Shown: positions 16,134-24,250 of the stretch, in pieces
Position numbering within the stretch: the first letter of the stretch is position 1
Layout of the letters: the number at the start of each line of letters is the position of its first letter
DNA from: Arthrobacter sp. ok362
Lineage (GTDB): Bacteria; Actinomycetota; Actinomycetes; Actinomycetales; Micrococcaceae
Assembly: GCF_900102785.1 (NCBI RefSeq)
Contig: NZ_FNGC01000015.1
Coordinates: 1 to 64,000, forward strand
Direction: 5' to 3'
Length of the DNA: 64,000 bases
Made by a program: the position numbers and the translations under genes
Notes under the pieces: generated by a model
What the model was told of the DNA's origin: nothing
Databases searched by the model: none
What the model saw: only the letters and a program-made list of their open reading frames with translations

Positions 16134-16937
16134 TTGGCCAAGAAGGACGAAAAGTCGAAGAAGAATGCACCCCTGATCGGCATTGACATCGGCGGAACCG
16201 GTATCAAGGGCGGGATCGTGGACCTGAAGAAGGGGAAGCTGATCGGCGACCGCGTGCGCTTCCCCACGCCGCAGCCCTCCACCCCCGAGTCCGTGGCCGA
16301 AGTCGTCGCCCAGGTTGTCGCCGAGCTCACGGCACGTCACGACGCCCCCGACGCCAGCAGCCCCGTGGGAGTCACCTTCCCCGGCATCATTAAGCACGGC
16401 GTGGTCCACTCGGCCGCGAACGTGGACAAGTCCTGGCTGGAAGCCGACATCGACGCCATGCTTACGGCACGTCTGGGCCGCCCCGTAGAGGTTATCAACG
16501 ACGCCGACGCCGCCGGCCTCGCCGAGGCCCGCTTCGGTGCCGGCGAGGGGATCGACGGCACCGTCCTGGTAATCACCCTTGGCACCGGCATCGGTTCAGC
16601 CTTCATCTTCGACGGCAAGCTGGTCCCCAACGCCGAACTCGGCCACCTGGAGATCGACGGCTTCGACGCCGAGACCAAGGCCTCGGCCGTGGCTCGTGAG
16701 CGCGAGGGCCTCAGCTGGGAACAGTACAGCGTGCTGCTGCAGCGCTACTTCTCCCACGTGGAGTTCCTGTTCTCCCCCGAACTCTTCATCGTCGGCGGCG
16801 GCATCTCCAAGCGCTCCGACGAGTACCTGCCGCACATGAAGCTGCGCACTCCGATCGTCCCGGCCGAGCTGAAGAATGACGCCGGGATCGTGGGCGCGGC
16901 CATTGAGATTGCGCTGAAGCACAAGCTGGCCAAATAA
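16134..16937 (+). CDS. ppgK: polyphosphate glucokinase
   Basis: 267 residues. Phosphorylates glucose using polyphosphate (or ATP), a hallmark enzyme of actinobacteria. Visible motifs: IGIDIGGTGIKGG (phosphate 1), VTFPGIIKHG, INDADAAGLAEA, TLGTGIGSAFIFDG (phosphate 2) and the glucose-binding GHLEIDG. The protein seems to start at TTG 16134 just before an AKKDEKSKKNAP lysine-rich leader; no ATG or GTG is better placed and the ribosome site (GGAACG) is weak. A long palindrome with a T-run follows. A ROK-family kinase at 60 kb is a separate protein of similar fold. Confidence 0.93.
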   Translation: MAKKDEKSKKNAPLIGIDIGGTGIKGGIVDLKKGKLIGDRVRFPTPQPSTPESVAEVVAQVVAELTARHDAPDASSPVGVTFPGIIKHGVVHSAANVDKSWLEADIDAMLTARLGRPVEVINDADAAGLAEARFGAGEGIDGTVLVITLGTGIGSAFIFDGKLVPNAELGHLEIDGFDAETKASAVAREREGLSWEQYSVLLQRYFSHVEFLFSPELFIVGGGISKRSDEYLPHMKLRTPIVPAELKNDAGIVGAAIEIALKHKLAK

Positions 16938-16962
16938 AGGCCCATTGAGCCGTAAAAGCCAA

Positions 16963-17027
16963 TTGAGCTATCACTCCGGGTCGTTCTGAACGCTGGGAAC
17001 GACCCGGAGTGATAGCTCAACTTTTTT
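16963..17027 (+). terminator. 24-bp perfect palindrome with T-run after ppgK
   Basis: Arms 16963-16986 and 16997-17020 are perfectly complementary over 24 bp, with a 10-nt loop, followed by CTTTTTT at 17021-17027. It starts 26 nt after the ppgK stop. It works as a terminator by design, but the arm length and perfection are unusual for one and resemble mobile intergenic palindromes. Confidence 0.8.
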
Positions 17028-17034
17028 GGTGGAG

Positions 17035-17074
17035 CCGGTGGTGGCCGCGGCTTCCCCTCCGCTGCCACCACCGG
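17035..17074. repeat. second inverted repeat between ppgK and nrdR
   Basis: Arms CCGGTGGTGGC (17035-17045) and its complement (17064-17074) around an 18-nt loop, placed just after the ppgK terminator and 52 nt from the nrdR stop. It may help end nrdR transcription, but no T-run follows on that strand. Confidence 0.5.
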
Positions 17075-17125
17075 AGTCTGTGGTGGACCCTAGGACACAG
17101 TAACTAGGACAAAGAATCACAAAAA

Positions 17126-17629
17126 CTACGACGGCGCCTGAAGCGGGCGCTTGTCCGGGCTCTTGCCGTCCCGGCCCTTGGACTCGGCCTCATGGCGAAG
17201 CAGGGAAATCGCCGATTCGAAGTCCTCCAGCGATTCGAAGGCCTGGTAGACGCTCGCGAACCGCAGGTAGGCGACCTCGTCGAGACGCTGCAGCGGCTCC
17301 AGGATCGCCAGCCCGACTTCGTGGGCATCGATTTCGGCGGCGCCCGAGCCCCGGATCGTCTCCTCGACTTCCTGCGCCAGCAGGGCGAGATCGTCTTCGG
17401 TGACCGGACGGCCCTGGCAGGCCTTGCGGACGCCGTTGATGACTTTGCTGCGGCTGAATGGCTCGCCGACGCCAGAGCGCTTGATGACGGTCAGGCTGGT
17501 GGTTTCCACTGTGGTGAACCGCCGGCCACATTCGGGGCACTGGCGGCGGCGCCGGATGGCGGAGCCGTCGTCGGCGATCCGGCTGTCCACCACGCGCGAA
17601 TCAGGGTTTCGGCAGAACGGGCAATACAT
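17126..17629 (-). CDS. nrdR: transcriptional repressor NrdR
   Basis: 167 residues. NrdR is an ATP/dATP-sensing repressor of ribonucleotide reductase genes. The N-terminal zinc ribbon (CPFC at 3-6 and CPEC further on, near residue 31) is followed by the ATP-cone domain (about 49-139, starting TSLTVIKRSG). The ATG at 17629 has GGAGG 6 nt upstream. The only NrdR-type operator pair I see is in this gene's own upstream region, 120-170 bp from the start, suggesting autoregulation. No ribonucleotide reductase gene is in the window. Confidence 0.96.
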   Translation of the reverse strand: MYCPFCRNPDSRVVDSRIADDGSAIRRRRQCPECGRRFTTVETTSLTVIKRSGVGEPFSRSKVINGVRKACQGRPVTEDDLALLAQEVEETIRGSGAAEIDAHEVGLAILEPLQRLDEVAYLRFASVYQAFESLEDFESAISLLRHEAESKGRDGKSPDKRPLQAPS

Positions 17630-17661
17630 GTCGGTTCCTCCCCTGTCGCAATCCGCCGTGT

Positions 17662-17714
17662 CAGTGCTGTATTCGTTCAGTATTAGTGCAGTGCTGTATG
17701 AGTGCAGTGCTGAC
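17662..17714. repeat. direct repeats in the nrdR promoter region
   Basis: CAGTGCTGTAT occurs at 17662-17672 and 17690-17700, and AGTGCAGTGCTG is tandemly duplicated (17685-17696 and 17701-17712). On the nrdR strand this is the stretch between the NrdR boxes and the ribosome site and includes a possible -10 (TAATAC). Confidence 0.55.
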
Positions 17715-17751
17715 TTTAACGCAGTCAGCGCTGCCCTGTGTCCCCAGTTTA

Positions 17752-17799
17752 CGACTAGATGTAGCTGAATAACAAGCCTGTAATTACTACATGTAGTGG
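17752..17799 (-). promoter_or_regulatory. tandem NrdR boxes upstream of nrdR
   Basis: Two palindromic cores, CTAGATGTAG (17755-17764) and CTACATGTAG (17787-17796), with centres 32 bp apart, three turns of the helix. They fit the 16-bp NrdR box (ACACTATATATAGTGT-like), which is found in pairs with integer helical spacing. The site lies between the hisD stop and nrdR. Confidence 0.72.
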
Positions 17800-17811
17800 T
17801 CTGGCCCCCGG

Positions 17812-19197
17812 CTACCGGGCGGCGAACCGCACCGTGACAGCCTCGCCGTGTGCGGGCAGGTCCTCCGCGCCGGAGAGGCTGACGATGTGGCCGCTGACCT
17901 GCTCCAACGCGGAGCGGGTGTAGTTGATGACCTGGATGGCGCGCAGGAAGGTGGTCACGTTCAATCCGGAAGAGAAAGCCGCCGTGCCGCTGGTGGGCAG
18001 TACATGGTTGGAGCCGGCGCAGTAGTCGCCCAGGCTCACGGGGCTGTAGTCCCCCACGAAGATCGCGCCGGCGCTGCGGATCCGGCCGGCCACCCGGGCG
18101 GCATCGGCGGTCATGATCTCAAGGTGTTCCGCGGCGTAGGCGTCGCAGGCGGCGATGCCCTGCTCCAGGTCCTCGACCAGCACCACTCCGGACTGCGGGC
18201 CAGAGAGTGCCTCGCGGACGCGGCTGGAGTGCTTCGTGGCAGCTGCCTGTCGCTCAAGCTCCACGCGGACGTCGGCGGCGAGGACCTCGGAGTCGGTGAA
18301 CAGAACCGATGCCGCCTTGGGGTCGTGCTCTGCCTGGCTGATGAGGTCCGCGGCCACGAGGGCGGGACTGGCGGTGGAGTCGGCGAGGATCGCAATCTCC
18401 GTGGTGCCGGCCTCGGAATCGATCCCCACAACCCCCTTGACCAGCCGCTTGGCAGTCGCCACGAAGATATTGCCCGGACCGGTCACGACATCCACGGGGT
18501 CGATCCCGGGGAGATTGCCGCCGCCGGACGCGTCCGCCGGGATGCCGTAGGCGAAGGCGGCGATGGCCTGCGCCCCGCCGATCGCGTAGACCTCCTCGAT
18601 GCCCAGCAGGCAGGCTGCCGCCAGGATTGTGGGGTGCGGGAGGCCGCCGAAGTCCTTTTGCGGCGGCGAGGCCAGGGCAATCGATTCGACGCCGGCGGCC
18701 AGGGCCGGGACCACGTTCATGATCACCGAGGACGGGTAGACGGCCAGGCCGCCCGGGACGTAGAGCCCGACACGCGCCACCGGCACCCAGTTCTGGCTGA
18801 CGACGGCGCCTTCGCCGAGTTCGACGTCGATGTTCGCCGGGCGCTGGGCGTCAGCGAACGCGCGGGCCCGCTTGATGGACTCCTCGAGTGCCGCGCGCAC
18901 GGCGGGATCCAGGCCCTCAAGGGCCGCACGCAACGCCCCGGCCGGGACGCGGGGATGCGCCTGCTCGACGCCGTCGAAGGCCAGGGCCAGCTCCCGGAGT
19001 GCGCCGAAGCCGCGCGTGCGGACGGCGGAGATGATGTCCAGAACCTTGCCCTCGGCGTCCGCCACGGTGCCGGACTGCGCCCGGGGCACGGCCGCACGGA
19101 GTCCGGCGAGGGACAGTTGCGCACCGCGCACGTCCACCGTGCGGAAGTTAAGGGCGGCGGTCATCGGGGTCACGGGGCTGTCAGGAGTTAGGCTCAC
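17812..19197 (-). CDS. hisD: histidinol dehydrogenase
   Basis: 461 residues. Catalyses the last two oxidations of histidine synthesis, histidinol to histidine with two NAD. The conserved region GVGIDSEAGTTEIAILAD and the GPGNIFVATAKRLV block are present, as is the DVVTGPGNIFV signature; the zinc-site HVLPTSGTAAFSSGL lies near the C-terminus. The GTG at 19197 is chosen because TAAAAT ends 6 nt upstream (leaderless); an ATG 11 codons later (19164) is the alternative. The other his genes are not here. It is transcribed in the same direction as nrdR, but 182 bp with NrdR boxes separate them. Confidence 0.96.
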   Translation of the reverse strand: MSLTPDSPVTPMTAALNFRTVDVRGAQLSLAGLRAAVPRAQSGTVADAEGKVLDIISAVRTRGFGALRELALAFDGVEQAHPRVPAGALRAALEGLDPAVRAALEESIKRARAFADAQRPANIDVELGEGAVVSQNWVPVARVGLYVPGGLAVYPSSVIMNVVPALAAGVESIALASPPQKDFGGLPHPTILAAACLLGIEEVYAIGGAQAIAAFAYGIPADASGGGNLPGIDPVDVVTGPGNIFVATAKRLVKGVVGIDSEAGTTEIAILADSTASPALVAADLISQAEHDPKAASVLFTDSEVLAADVRVELERQAAATKHSSRVREALSGPQSGVVLVEDLEQGIAACDAYAAEHLEIMTADAARVAGRIRSAGAIFVGDYSPVSLGDYCAGSNHVLPTSGTAAFSSGLNVTTFLRAIQVINYTRSALEQVSGHIVSLSGAEDLPAHGEAVTVRFAAR

Positions 19198-19203
19198 CCA
19201 ATC

Positions 19204-19209
19204 ATTTTA
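19204..19209 (-). promoter_or_regulatory. -10 box of leaderless hisD
   Basis: Minus-strand TAAAAT, then GATTGG (6 nt), then the GTG at 19197. It fixes the hisD start. Confidence 0.55.
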
Positions 19210-19239
19210 CGTGCCCTGCCGCGGCGGGCCGCACAGGCG

Positions 19240-19803
19240 TCAGCGGCGGGATTTGCCGCCGGAGCCCGGGAAGAGGCTGTTCAGGAAGACGGCCAGGGCG
19301 ATCGCCGCAGGCCAGATGGCGAGGACCGCATAGGAGCGCAGTGAGAAGGCGACGCTGGCGCTGGCCGAGGTATCCGCCGGCGCTCCCCACCATTGGGCGC
19401 TGAGCACGCCGGTCCACCACGCGATGAGCGCGCCGGCAACGCCGGCCAGGACCACCAGGATGACGGTGCCGGGGCCGGGCTGGTGGTGCTTGGTTCCGGC
19501 GACGAACGACCCGGCGATGCACCCTGCGAGCAGGCACAGCCCTGCCAGCACCAGGTCCCTGGGCAGCCAGGTTGCGGTGTTGGTGCCGGCGGCGAGGTCC
19601 GGGTCTCCCGTCAGGAGATTCAGGCCCGACGGCGCCAGAAGCCACCAGAGCAATCCCACCGGGACGCCTGCGGCCGCGATGACCGCGGCCTTCCGCCACA
19701 GGGTCCCGCCGGGCCCGGGCTGCTGCTCGGGATAAGCGGGTCGTACCGGCTGCGCGGACTCCCCGGCGTGGTGGGCGGGGCCGTCTATTGCGGGCTGTGT
19801 CAT
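19240..19803 (-). CDS. hypothetical membrane protein with about four helices
   Basis: 187 residues from the ATG at 19803. The N-terminal 40 residues are Pro/Gln/Ala-rich; hydrophobic helices follow near residues 38-60, 85-105, 115-136 and 157-177. No family motif is apparent; DUF2567-like or generic actinobacterial membrane proteins look similar. The start is placed 7 nt after a TACCGT box and leaderless; the upstream in-frame extension is rejected because it is arginine-rich and unlike a membrane protein N-terminus. It is followed by hisD's start 43 nt away on the same strand. Confidence 0.7.
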   Translation of the reverse strand: MTQPAIDGPAHHAGESAQPVRPAYPEQQPGPGGTLWRKAAVIAAAGVPVGLLWWLLAPSGLNLLTGDPDLAAGTNTATWLPRDLVLAGLCLLAGCIAGSFVAGTKHHQPGPGTVILVVLAGVAGALIAWWTGVLSAQWWGAPADTSASASVAFSLRSYAVLAIWPAAIALAVFLNSLFPGSGGKSRR

Positions 19804-19810
19804 GCAACAA

Positions 19811-19816
19811 ACGGTA
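19811..19816 (-). promoter_or_regulatory. -10 box of the leaderless membrane-protein gene
   Basis: Minus-strand TACCGT, 7 nt, then the ATG at 19803. Confidence 0.4.
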
Positions 19817-19957
19817 ACAAGGATTCCGCCGGCACATGACGCAGCCCGGCGGCACATGACAGCGGGAGTAATCAAAATGCCGTACTCGATTCCCCTGCGC
19901 AATACGCTGGCAGAGTAGGAACTACGACACGCACGTGCAGCAGGGAGTTGAATCGCA

Positions 19958-20458
19958 GTGGCCACAGATGAAGGAGCCTTCGAGGGGACGTTCAAGGAAA
20001 TGTTCCGCCGGCACGCGGCGGGCGTGGCCATCATCACGGCCAACTACAACGGCGTCCCGTTCGGATTCACGGCAACCTCAGTGGCCTCGCTGTCCGCCAA
20101 GCCGCCGCGCTTCACGTTCAACATGGCCAGGACCTCCAGCTCCTGGCCGGCCGTGGCGAACACGACCTACATTGGCGTGCACATGCTCGGGCTGGAAAAC
20201 CAGGAGCTCGCCGACCGCTTCGCCCGGGCCGGCAACCGGTTCGACGGCGACCACTGGGAGCTCGGACCCCACGAGGTGCCCGTGCTCAAGGGAGTCAGCG
20301 GCTGGCTGATCGGCAAGGTCCAGATGCGGCTCTCCTTCGAGAACAACGCCGTTGTGGTGGTCGAGGTGGTGGAGGGCCAGGTCGGCGACGACGGCACTCC
20401 CCTGCTCTACCACTCCGGGGCTTACAGCCAGCCCGTTCCGCTCGACTACGAGATCTAG
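19958..20458 (+). CDS. flavin reductase family protein
   Basis: 166 residues. The FMN-binding split-barrel signature is visible: FRRHAAGVAIITANYNGVPFGFTATSVASLSAKPPRFTF, where the GFTATS segment lines the flavin phosphate. Such proteins reduce FMN or FAD with NAD(P)H to feed two-component monooxygenases, though no partner gene is nearby. The start is GTG at 19958 with GGGAG 12 nt upstream. It is divergent from the membrane-protein gene and convergent with dnaE. Confidence 0.88.
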   Translation: MATDEGAFEGTFKEMFRRHAAGVAIITANYNGVPFGFTATSVASLSAKPPRFTFNMARTSSSWPAVANTTYIGVHMLGLENQELADRFARAGNRFDGDHWELGPHEVPVLKGVSGWLIGKVQMRLSFENNAVVVVEVVEGQVGDDGTPLLYHSGAYSQPVPLDYEI

Positions 20459-20491
20459 GGACGGCCGACCGGCCCGCCACTGGTGACCGGG

Positions 20492-20549
20492 GCTAGTGGC
20501 CCGCACCAGCGGCCGGCGCTAGCTGCCCGCACTAGTAGCCCGCGCTAGT
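20492..20549. repeat. CTAG-rich short repeats at the 3' end of dnaE
   Basis: Four CTAG tetramers at 20493, 20519, 20532 and 20545 lie within 56 bp, embedded in GCTAGTGGCCCGC-like units. CTAG is rare in high-GC genomes. The last one includes the dnaE stop codon (TAG). Confidence 0.6.
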
Positions 20550-23500
20550 TATCCAGGCACGTCGGGCCGAGCAGCACCTTCAAATCGCCGAACAGCGACG
20601 GGCTCGGGTTGACGCGCAAATGCACCGGCAGGCCCATGACCTCCACCCGGGTGTCGCCTTGCAGGTGCAGGCGGACCTCGGAGTTTCCGCGGTGGGTGCG
20701 CAGCACGTCGCCCAGCTCAGTGACCACGGCCTCGGTGGCCTTGTGCGTGGCCATGGTGATCACCACGGGGCCGTTCTGGCTGTCGCTGAGGTCCGGCACG
20801 GACAATTCCATGCAGTTCAAGGTCACGGCGCCGTCGTCGCGCCGTTGCAGGCGCCCCTTGACCACCACGATCAGGTCCTCCGCGAGCACCGAGGCGATGG
20901 GGCCATAGACCTGGCCGAAGAACATGACCTCCATGGAACCGGCGAGGTCCTCGATCTCGGCACGGGCGTAGGCGTTGCCGCTTGCCTTGGCGATCCTTCG
21001 GCTGAGCGAGGTGATCATGCCCGCGATGGTCACGATCGCGCCGTCCTGCGGGCCGTCTTCGGCGATGATGGAGGTGATCGACCGGTCGGCGTGCTGGCTC
21101 AGGAGCCCTTCCAGCCCTTGCAGCGGGTGGTCGGAGACGTAGAGGCCGAGCATGTCGCGCTCGAACGCCAGCTTGTCCTTCTTCTCCCATTCCGGCAGGT
21201 CCGGGATTTCCGTGCTGAGCGAAGCCTCGGGCTCCTGGTCCTCAAAGCCGGCGAAGAGGTCGAACTGGCCGATCGCTTCGTTGCGTTTGAGGGTGATGAC
21301 GGAGTCGATCGCCTCTTCATGGATCATGGCCAGGGCGCGGCGGTGATGGCCCAGCGAGTCGAAGGCACCGGCCTTGATCAGGGATTCGATGGTGCGCTTG
21401 TTGCAGACCACCGCGGGGACCTTCAGGAGGTAGTCCTTGAAGGAGGTGTAGGCGCCTTCTTTTTCGCGCGCCACCACCATGGCTTCGACGGCGTTCACGC
21501 CGACGTTGCGGATGGCGCCCATGCCGAAGCGGATGTCGTTGCCAACAGGGGTGAAGTTGAGGGCGGACTCATTGACGTCGGGCGGCAGCACCGTGATGCC
21601 CATCCGCCGGCATTCGTTGAGGTAGATCGCCGACTTGTCCTTGTCGTCGCCCACCGAGGTCAGCAGGGCAGCCATATACTCCGGCGCGTAGTGCGCCTTC
21701 AGGTACGCGGTCCAGTAGGAGATCACGCCGTAGGCGGCCGAGTGCGCCTTGTTGAAGGCGTAGTCGGAGAAGGGCAGCAGGATGTCCCAGAGGGTCTTGA
21801 CCGCGGCCATGGAATAGCCGTTGTCCTGCATGCCCTGGGAGAAGCCGGCGAACTGCTTGTCCAGCTCGGATTTCTTCTTCTTGCCCATGGCGCGGCGCAG
21901 GATGTCGGCCTGGCCCAGGGTATAGCCGGCGAGCTTCTGCGCCACGGCCATGACCTGCTCCTGGTACACGATCAGCCCGTAGGTCCCGCCGAGGATTTCG
22001 GACAGCGGTTCCTCGAGTTCCGGGTGGATCGGGATGACCTCTTGGATCTTGTTCTTGCGCAGCGCGTAGTCGGTGTGCGCGTTGGCGCCCATGGGTCCGG
22101 GCCGGTAGAGGGCCAGCACGGCGGAGATGTCTTCGAAGTTGTCAGGCTTCATCAGCTTGAGCAGCGAGCGCATGGGTCCGCCGTCGAGCTGGAAAACGCC
22201 CAGCGTGTCTCCCCGGGCCAGCAGCTCGTAGGACGCCACGTCATCCAACTCAAGGGTTTCAAGGTCGAGGTCGATGCCGCGGTTCATCTTGATGTTTTCC
22301 AGGGCATCGGAAATGATCGTCAGGTTTCGCAGACCAAGGAAGTCCATCTTGATCAGGCCGAGGCCTTCGGACGTTGGGTAGTCGAACTGGGTGATGACCT
22401 GGCCGTCCTGGAAGCGGCGCATGATCGGAATCACGTCGATGATGGGGTCCGAGGACATGATGACGCCGGCGGCGTGCACGCCCCATTGCCGCTTCAGGCC
22501 CTCAATGCCCAGCGCCGTCTCGAAGACCTTGGCGGCCTCCGGGTCAGTGCTGATCAGCTGGCGGAAGTCCCCCGCCTCGCTGTAGCGCTTGGACTGGGGG
22601 TTCTGAATGTCGGCCAACGGAATATCCTTGGCCATCACGGCCGGCGGAAGGGCCTTGGTTAGCTGCTCGCCCATGCTGAACGGGTAGCCCAGCACGCGCG
22701 AAGAGTCTTTGAGGGCCTGTTTGGTCTTGATGGTGCCGTACGTGACGATCATCGCCACTCGTTCGTCGCCGTACTTGCGCGTGACGTAGTCGATCACTTC
22801 GGAGCGGCGCCGGTCATCGAAGTCGACGTCGAAGTCAGGCATGGAAACGCGGTCCGGGTTGAGGAAGCGCTCGAAGATCAGGCCGTGGTGCAACGGGTCA
22901 AGGTCGGTGATGCGCATGGCATACGCCACCATGGAGCCAGCACCGGAGCCACGCCCGGGACCCACCCGGATGCCGTTGTTCTTGGCCCAGTTGATGAAGT
23001 CGGCCACCACGAGGAAGTAGCCCGGGAAGCCCATGGAGGTGATGACTTCCAGCTCATAGTCGGCCTGCTTGCGGACCTTGTCCGGGATGCCCTGGGGATA
23101 ACGGTATTGGAGTCCCTTGTCGACTTCCTTGACCAGCCAGGAGGTTTCGTCCTCCCCCTCCGGGCAGGGGAACCGGGGCATGTAGTTGGCGCCGGTGTTG
23201 AACGAGACTTCGCAGCGCTCGGCGATCAGGAGCGTGTTGTCGCACGCCTCCGGGTGGTCGCGGAACAGCTCCCGCATTTCCTGCGGTGACTTCAGGTAGT
23301 AGCCGCTGCCGGAGAAGGCAAAGCGCGAGCCGCCGTTGTCGTAGGTCGGCTCCAGGAGGGTGGAACCGGACTGGATGGCCAGCAGGGCCTCATGCGCCTT
23401 TGCGTCGTGCTCGTGGGTGTAGTGCAGGTCGTTGGTGGCCACGAGCGGCAGGTTCAGGTCCTTGGCCAGGCGCAGCAGGTCGCCGGTGACGCGCCGCTCG

Positions 23501-24102
23501 ATGTCCAGGCCGTGGTCCATGAGCTCGCAGAAATAGTTCTCCGCGCCAAAGATGTCGCGGAACTCGGCCGCGGCCTCAAGCGCTTCGCGGTACTGGCCCA
23601 GCCGCAGCCGGGTCTGGACTTCGCCGGACGGGCAGCCGGTGGTGGCGATGAGCCCCTCCGAGTACGTGTTCAGCAGCTCACGGTCCAGCCGGGGCCATTT
23701 GCCGAAGACCGAGTCGAGAGAGGCGATCGAGGAGGCCCGGAAAAGATTCCGCATGCCCACGTTGTTGTAGCTGAGCAGGGTCATGTGCGTGTAGGAGCCA
23801 CCGCCGGAAATGTCATCCTTGCGCTGGTGCTCCTCGCCCCACCGCACACGGGTCTTGTCCGTGCGTGCGGTCCCGGGAGTCACATACGCTTCGACGCCGA
23901 TGATGGGCCTGATGCCCTGGTCGGTTGCCCGCTTCCAGAAGTCGAAGGCGCCGAACAGGTAGCCGTGGTCCGTCGTGGCGAGGGCCGGCATGCCGAGCCG
24001 CTCGGTTTCGTCGAACAGCTCACCGAGCCGGGCGGCACCGTCCAGCATCGAGTACTCGGTGTGGTTGTGGAGATGGACAAACGAGTCGTTGCTGGAAGTC
24101 AC
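20545..24102 (-). CDS. dnaE: DNA polymerase III subunit alpha
   Basis: 1185 residues. The replicative polymerase. The N-terminal PHP domain opens FVHLHNHTEYSMLDG; the catalytic palm has GRGSGAGSMVAYAMRITDLDP followed by MPDFDVDFDDRRR, which supplies active-site aspartates. The tau-binding and OB-fold regions are at the C-terminus (GMITSLSRRIAKASG, ILGPTCLDN end). This is the DnaE1 type. The GTG at 24102 has TAGAAT 6 nt upstream and is probably leaderless. Four CTAG tetramers surround its stop codon. It is 148 bp downstream of the rluA-family gene on the same strand. Confidence 0.98.
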   Translation of the reverse strand: MTSSNDSFVHLHNHTEYSMLDGAARLGELFDETERLGMPALATTDHGYLFGAFDFWKRATDQGIRPIIGVEAYVTPGTARTDKTRVRWGEEHQRKDDISGGGSYTHMTLLSYNNVGMRNLFRASSIASLDSVFGKWPRLDRELLNTYSEGLIATTGCPSGEVQTRLRLGQYREALEAAAEFRDIFGAENYFCELMDHGLDIERRVTGDLLRLAKDLNLPLVATNDLHYTHEHDAKAHEALLAIQSGSTLLEPTYDNGGSRFAFSGSGYYLKSPQEMRELFRDHPEACDNTLLIAERCEVSFNTGANYMPRFPCPEGEDETSWLVKEVDKGLQYRYPQGIPDKVRKQADYELEVITSMGFPGYFLVVADFINWAKNNGIRVGPGRGSGAGSMVAYAMRITDLDPLHHGLIFERFLNPDRVSMPDFDVDFDDRRRSEVIDYVTRKYGDERVAMIVTYGTIKTKQALKDSSRVLGYPFSMGEQLTKALPPAVMAKDIPLADIQNPQSKRYSEAGDFRQLISTDPEAAKVFETALGIEGLKRQWGVHAAGVIMSSDPIIDVIPIMRRFQDGQVITQFDYPTSEGLGLIKMDFLGLRNLTIISDALENIKMNRGIDLDLETLELDDVASYELLARGDTLGVFQLDGGPMRSLLKLMKPDNFEDISAVLALYRPGPMGANAHTDYALRKNKIQEVIPIHPELEEPLSEILGGTYGLIVYQEQVMAVAQKLAGYTLGQADILRRAMGKKKKSELDKQFAGFSQGMQDNGYSMAAVKTLWDILLPFSDYAFNKAHSAAYGVISYWTAYLKAHYAPEYMAALLTSVGDDKDKSAIYLNECRRMGITVLPPDVNESALNFTPVGNDIRFGMGAIRNVGVNAVEAMVVAREKEGAYTSFKDYLLKVPAVVCNKRTIESLIKAGAFDSLGHHRRALAMIHEEAIDSVITLKRNEAIGQFDLFAGFEDQEPEASLSTEIPDLPEWEKKDKLAFERDMLGLYVSDHPLQGLEGLLSQHADRSITSIIAEDGPQDGAIVTIAGMITSLSRRIAKASGNAYARAEIEDLAGSMEVMFFGQVYGPIASVLAEDLIVVVKGRLQRRDDGAVTLNCMELSVPDLSDSQNGPVVITMATHKATEAVVTELGDVLRTHRGNSEVRLHLQGDTRVEVMGLPVHLRVNPSPSLFGDLKVLLGPTCLDN

Positions 24103-24108
24103 CGCACC

Positions 24109-24114
24109 ATTCTA
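24109..24114 (-). promoter_or_regulatory. -10 box of leaderless dnaE
   Basis: Minus-strand TAGAAT, then GGTGCG (6 nt), then the GTG at 24102. It gives dnaE its own promoter, separate from the lspA unit. Confidence 0.5.
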
Positions 24115-24161
24115 GTGCCGAGCCACGACGGCGGCGTGCAACCACGACGACGGGAACGGAA

Positions 24162-24182
24162 CCCGCCGGACAGACCGGCGGG
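24162..24182 (-). terminator. possible terminator after the rluA-family gene
   Basis: CCCGCCGG (24162-24169) and its complement (24175-24182) make an 8-bp stem with a 5-nt loop, 70 nt beyond the stop at 24251 and before the dnaE promoter. There is no T-run. Confidence 0.35.
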
Positions 24183-24250
24183 ATCCGGCGGCCGCAACCA
24201 GGAGCAAGACTAAGAGCCGGAGTGGATCTGGCCGCCCCGGGCCGGACGGC

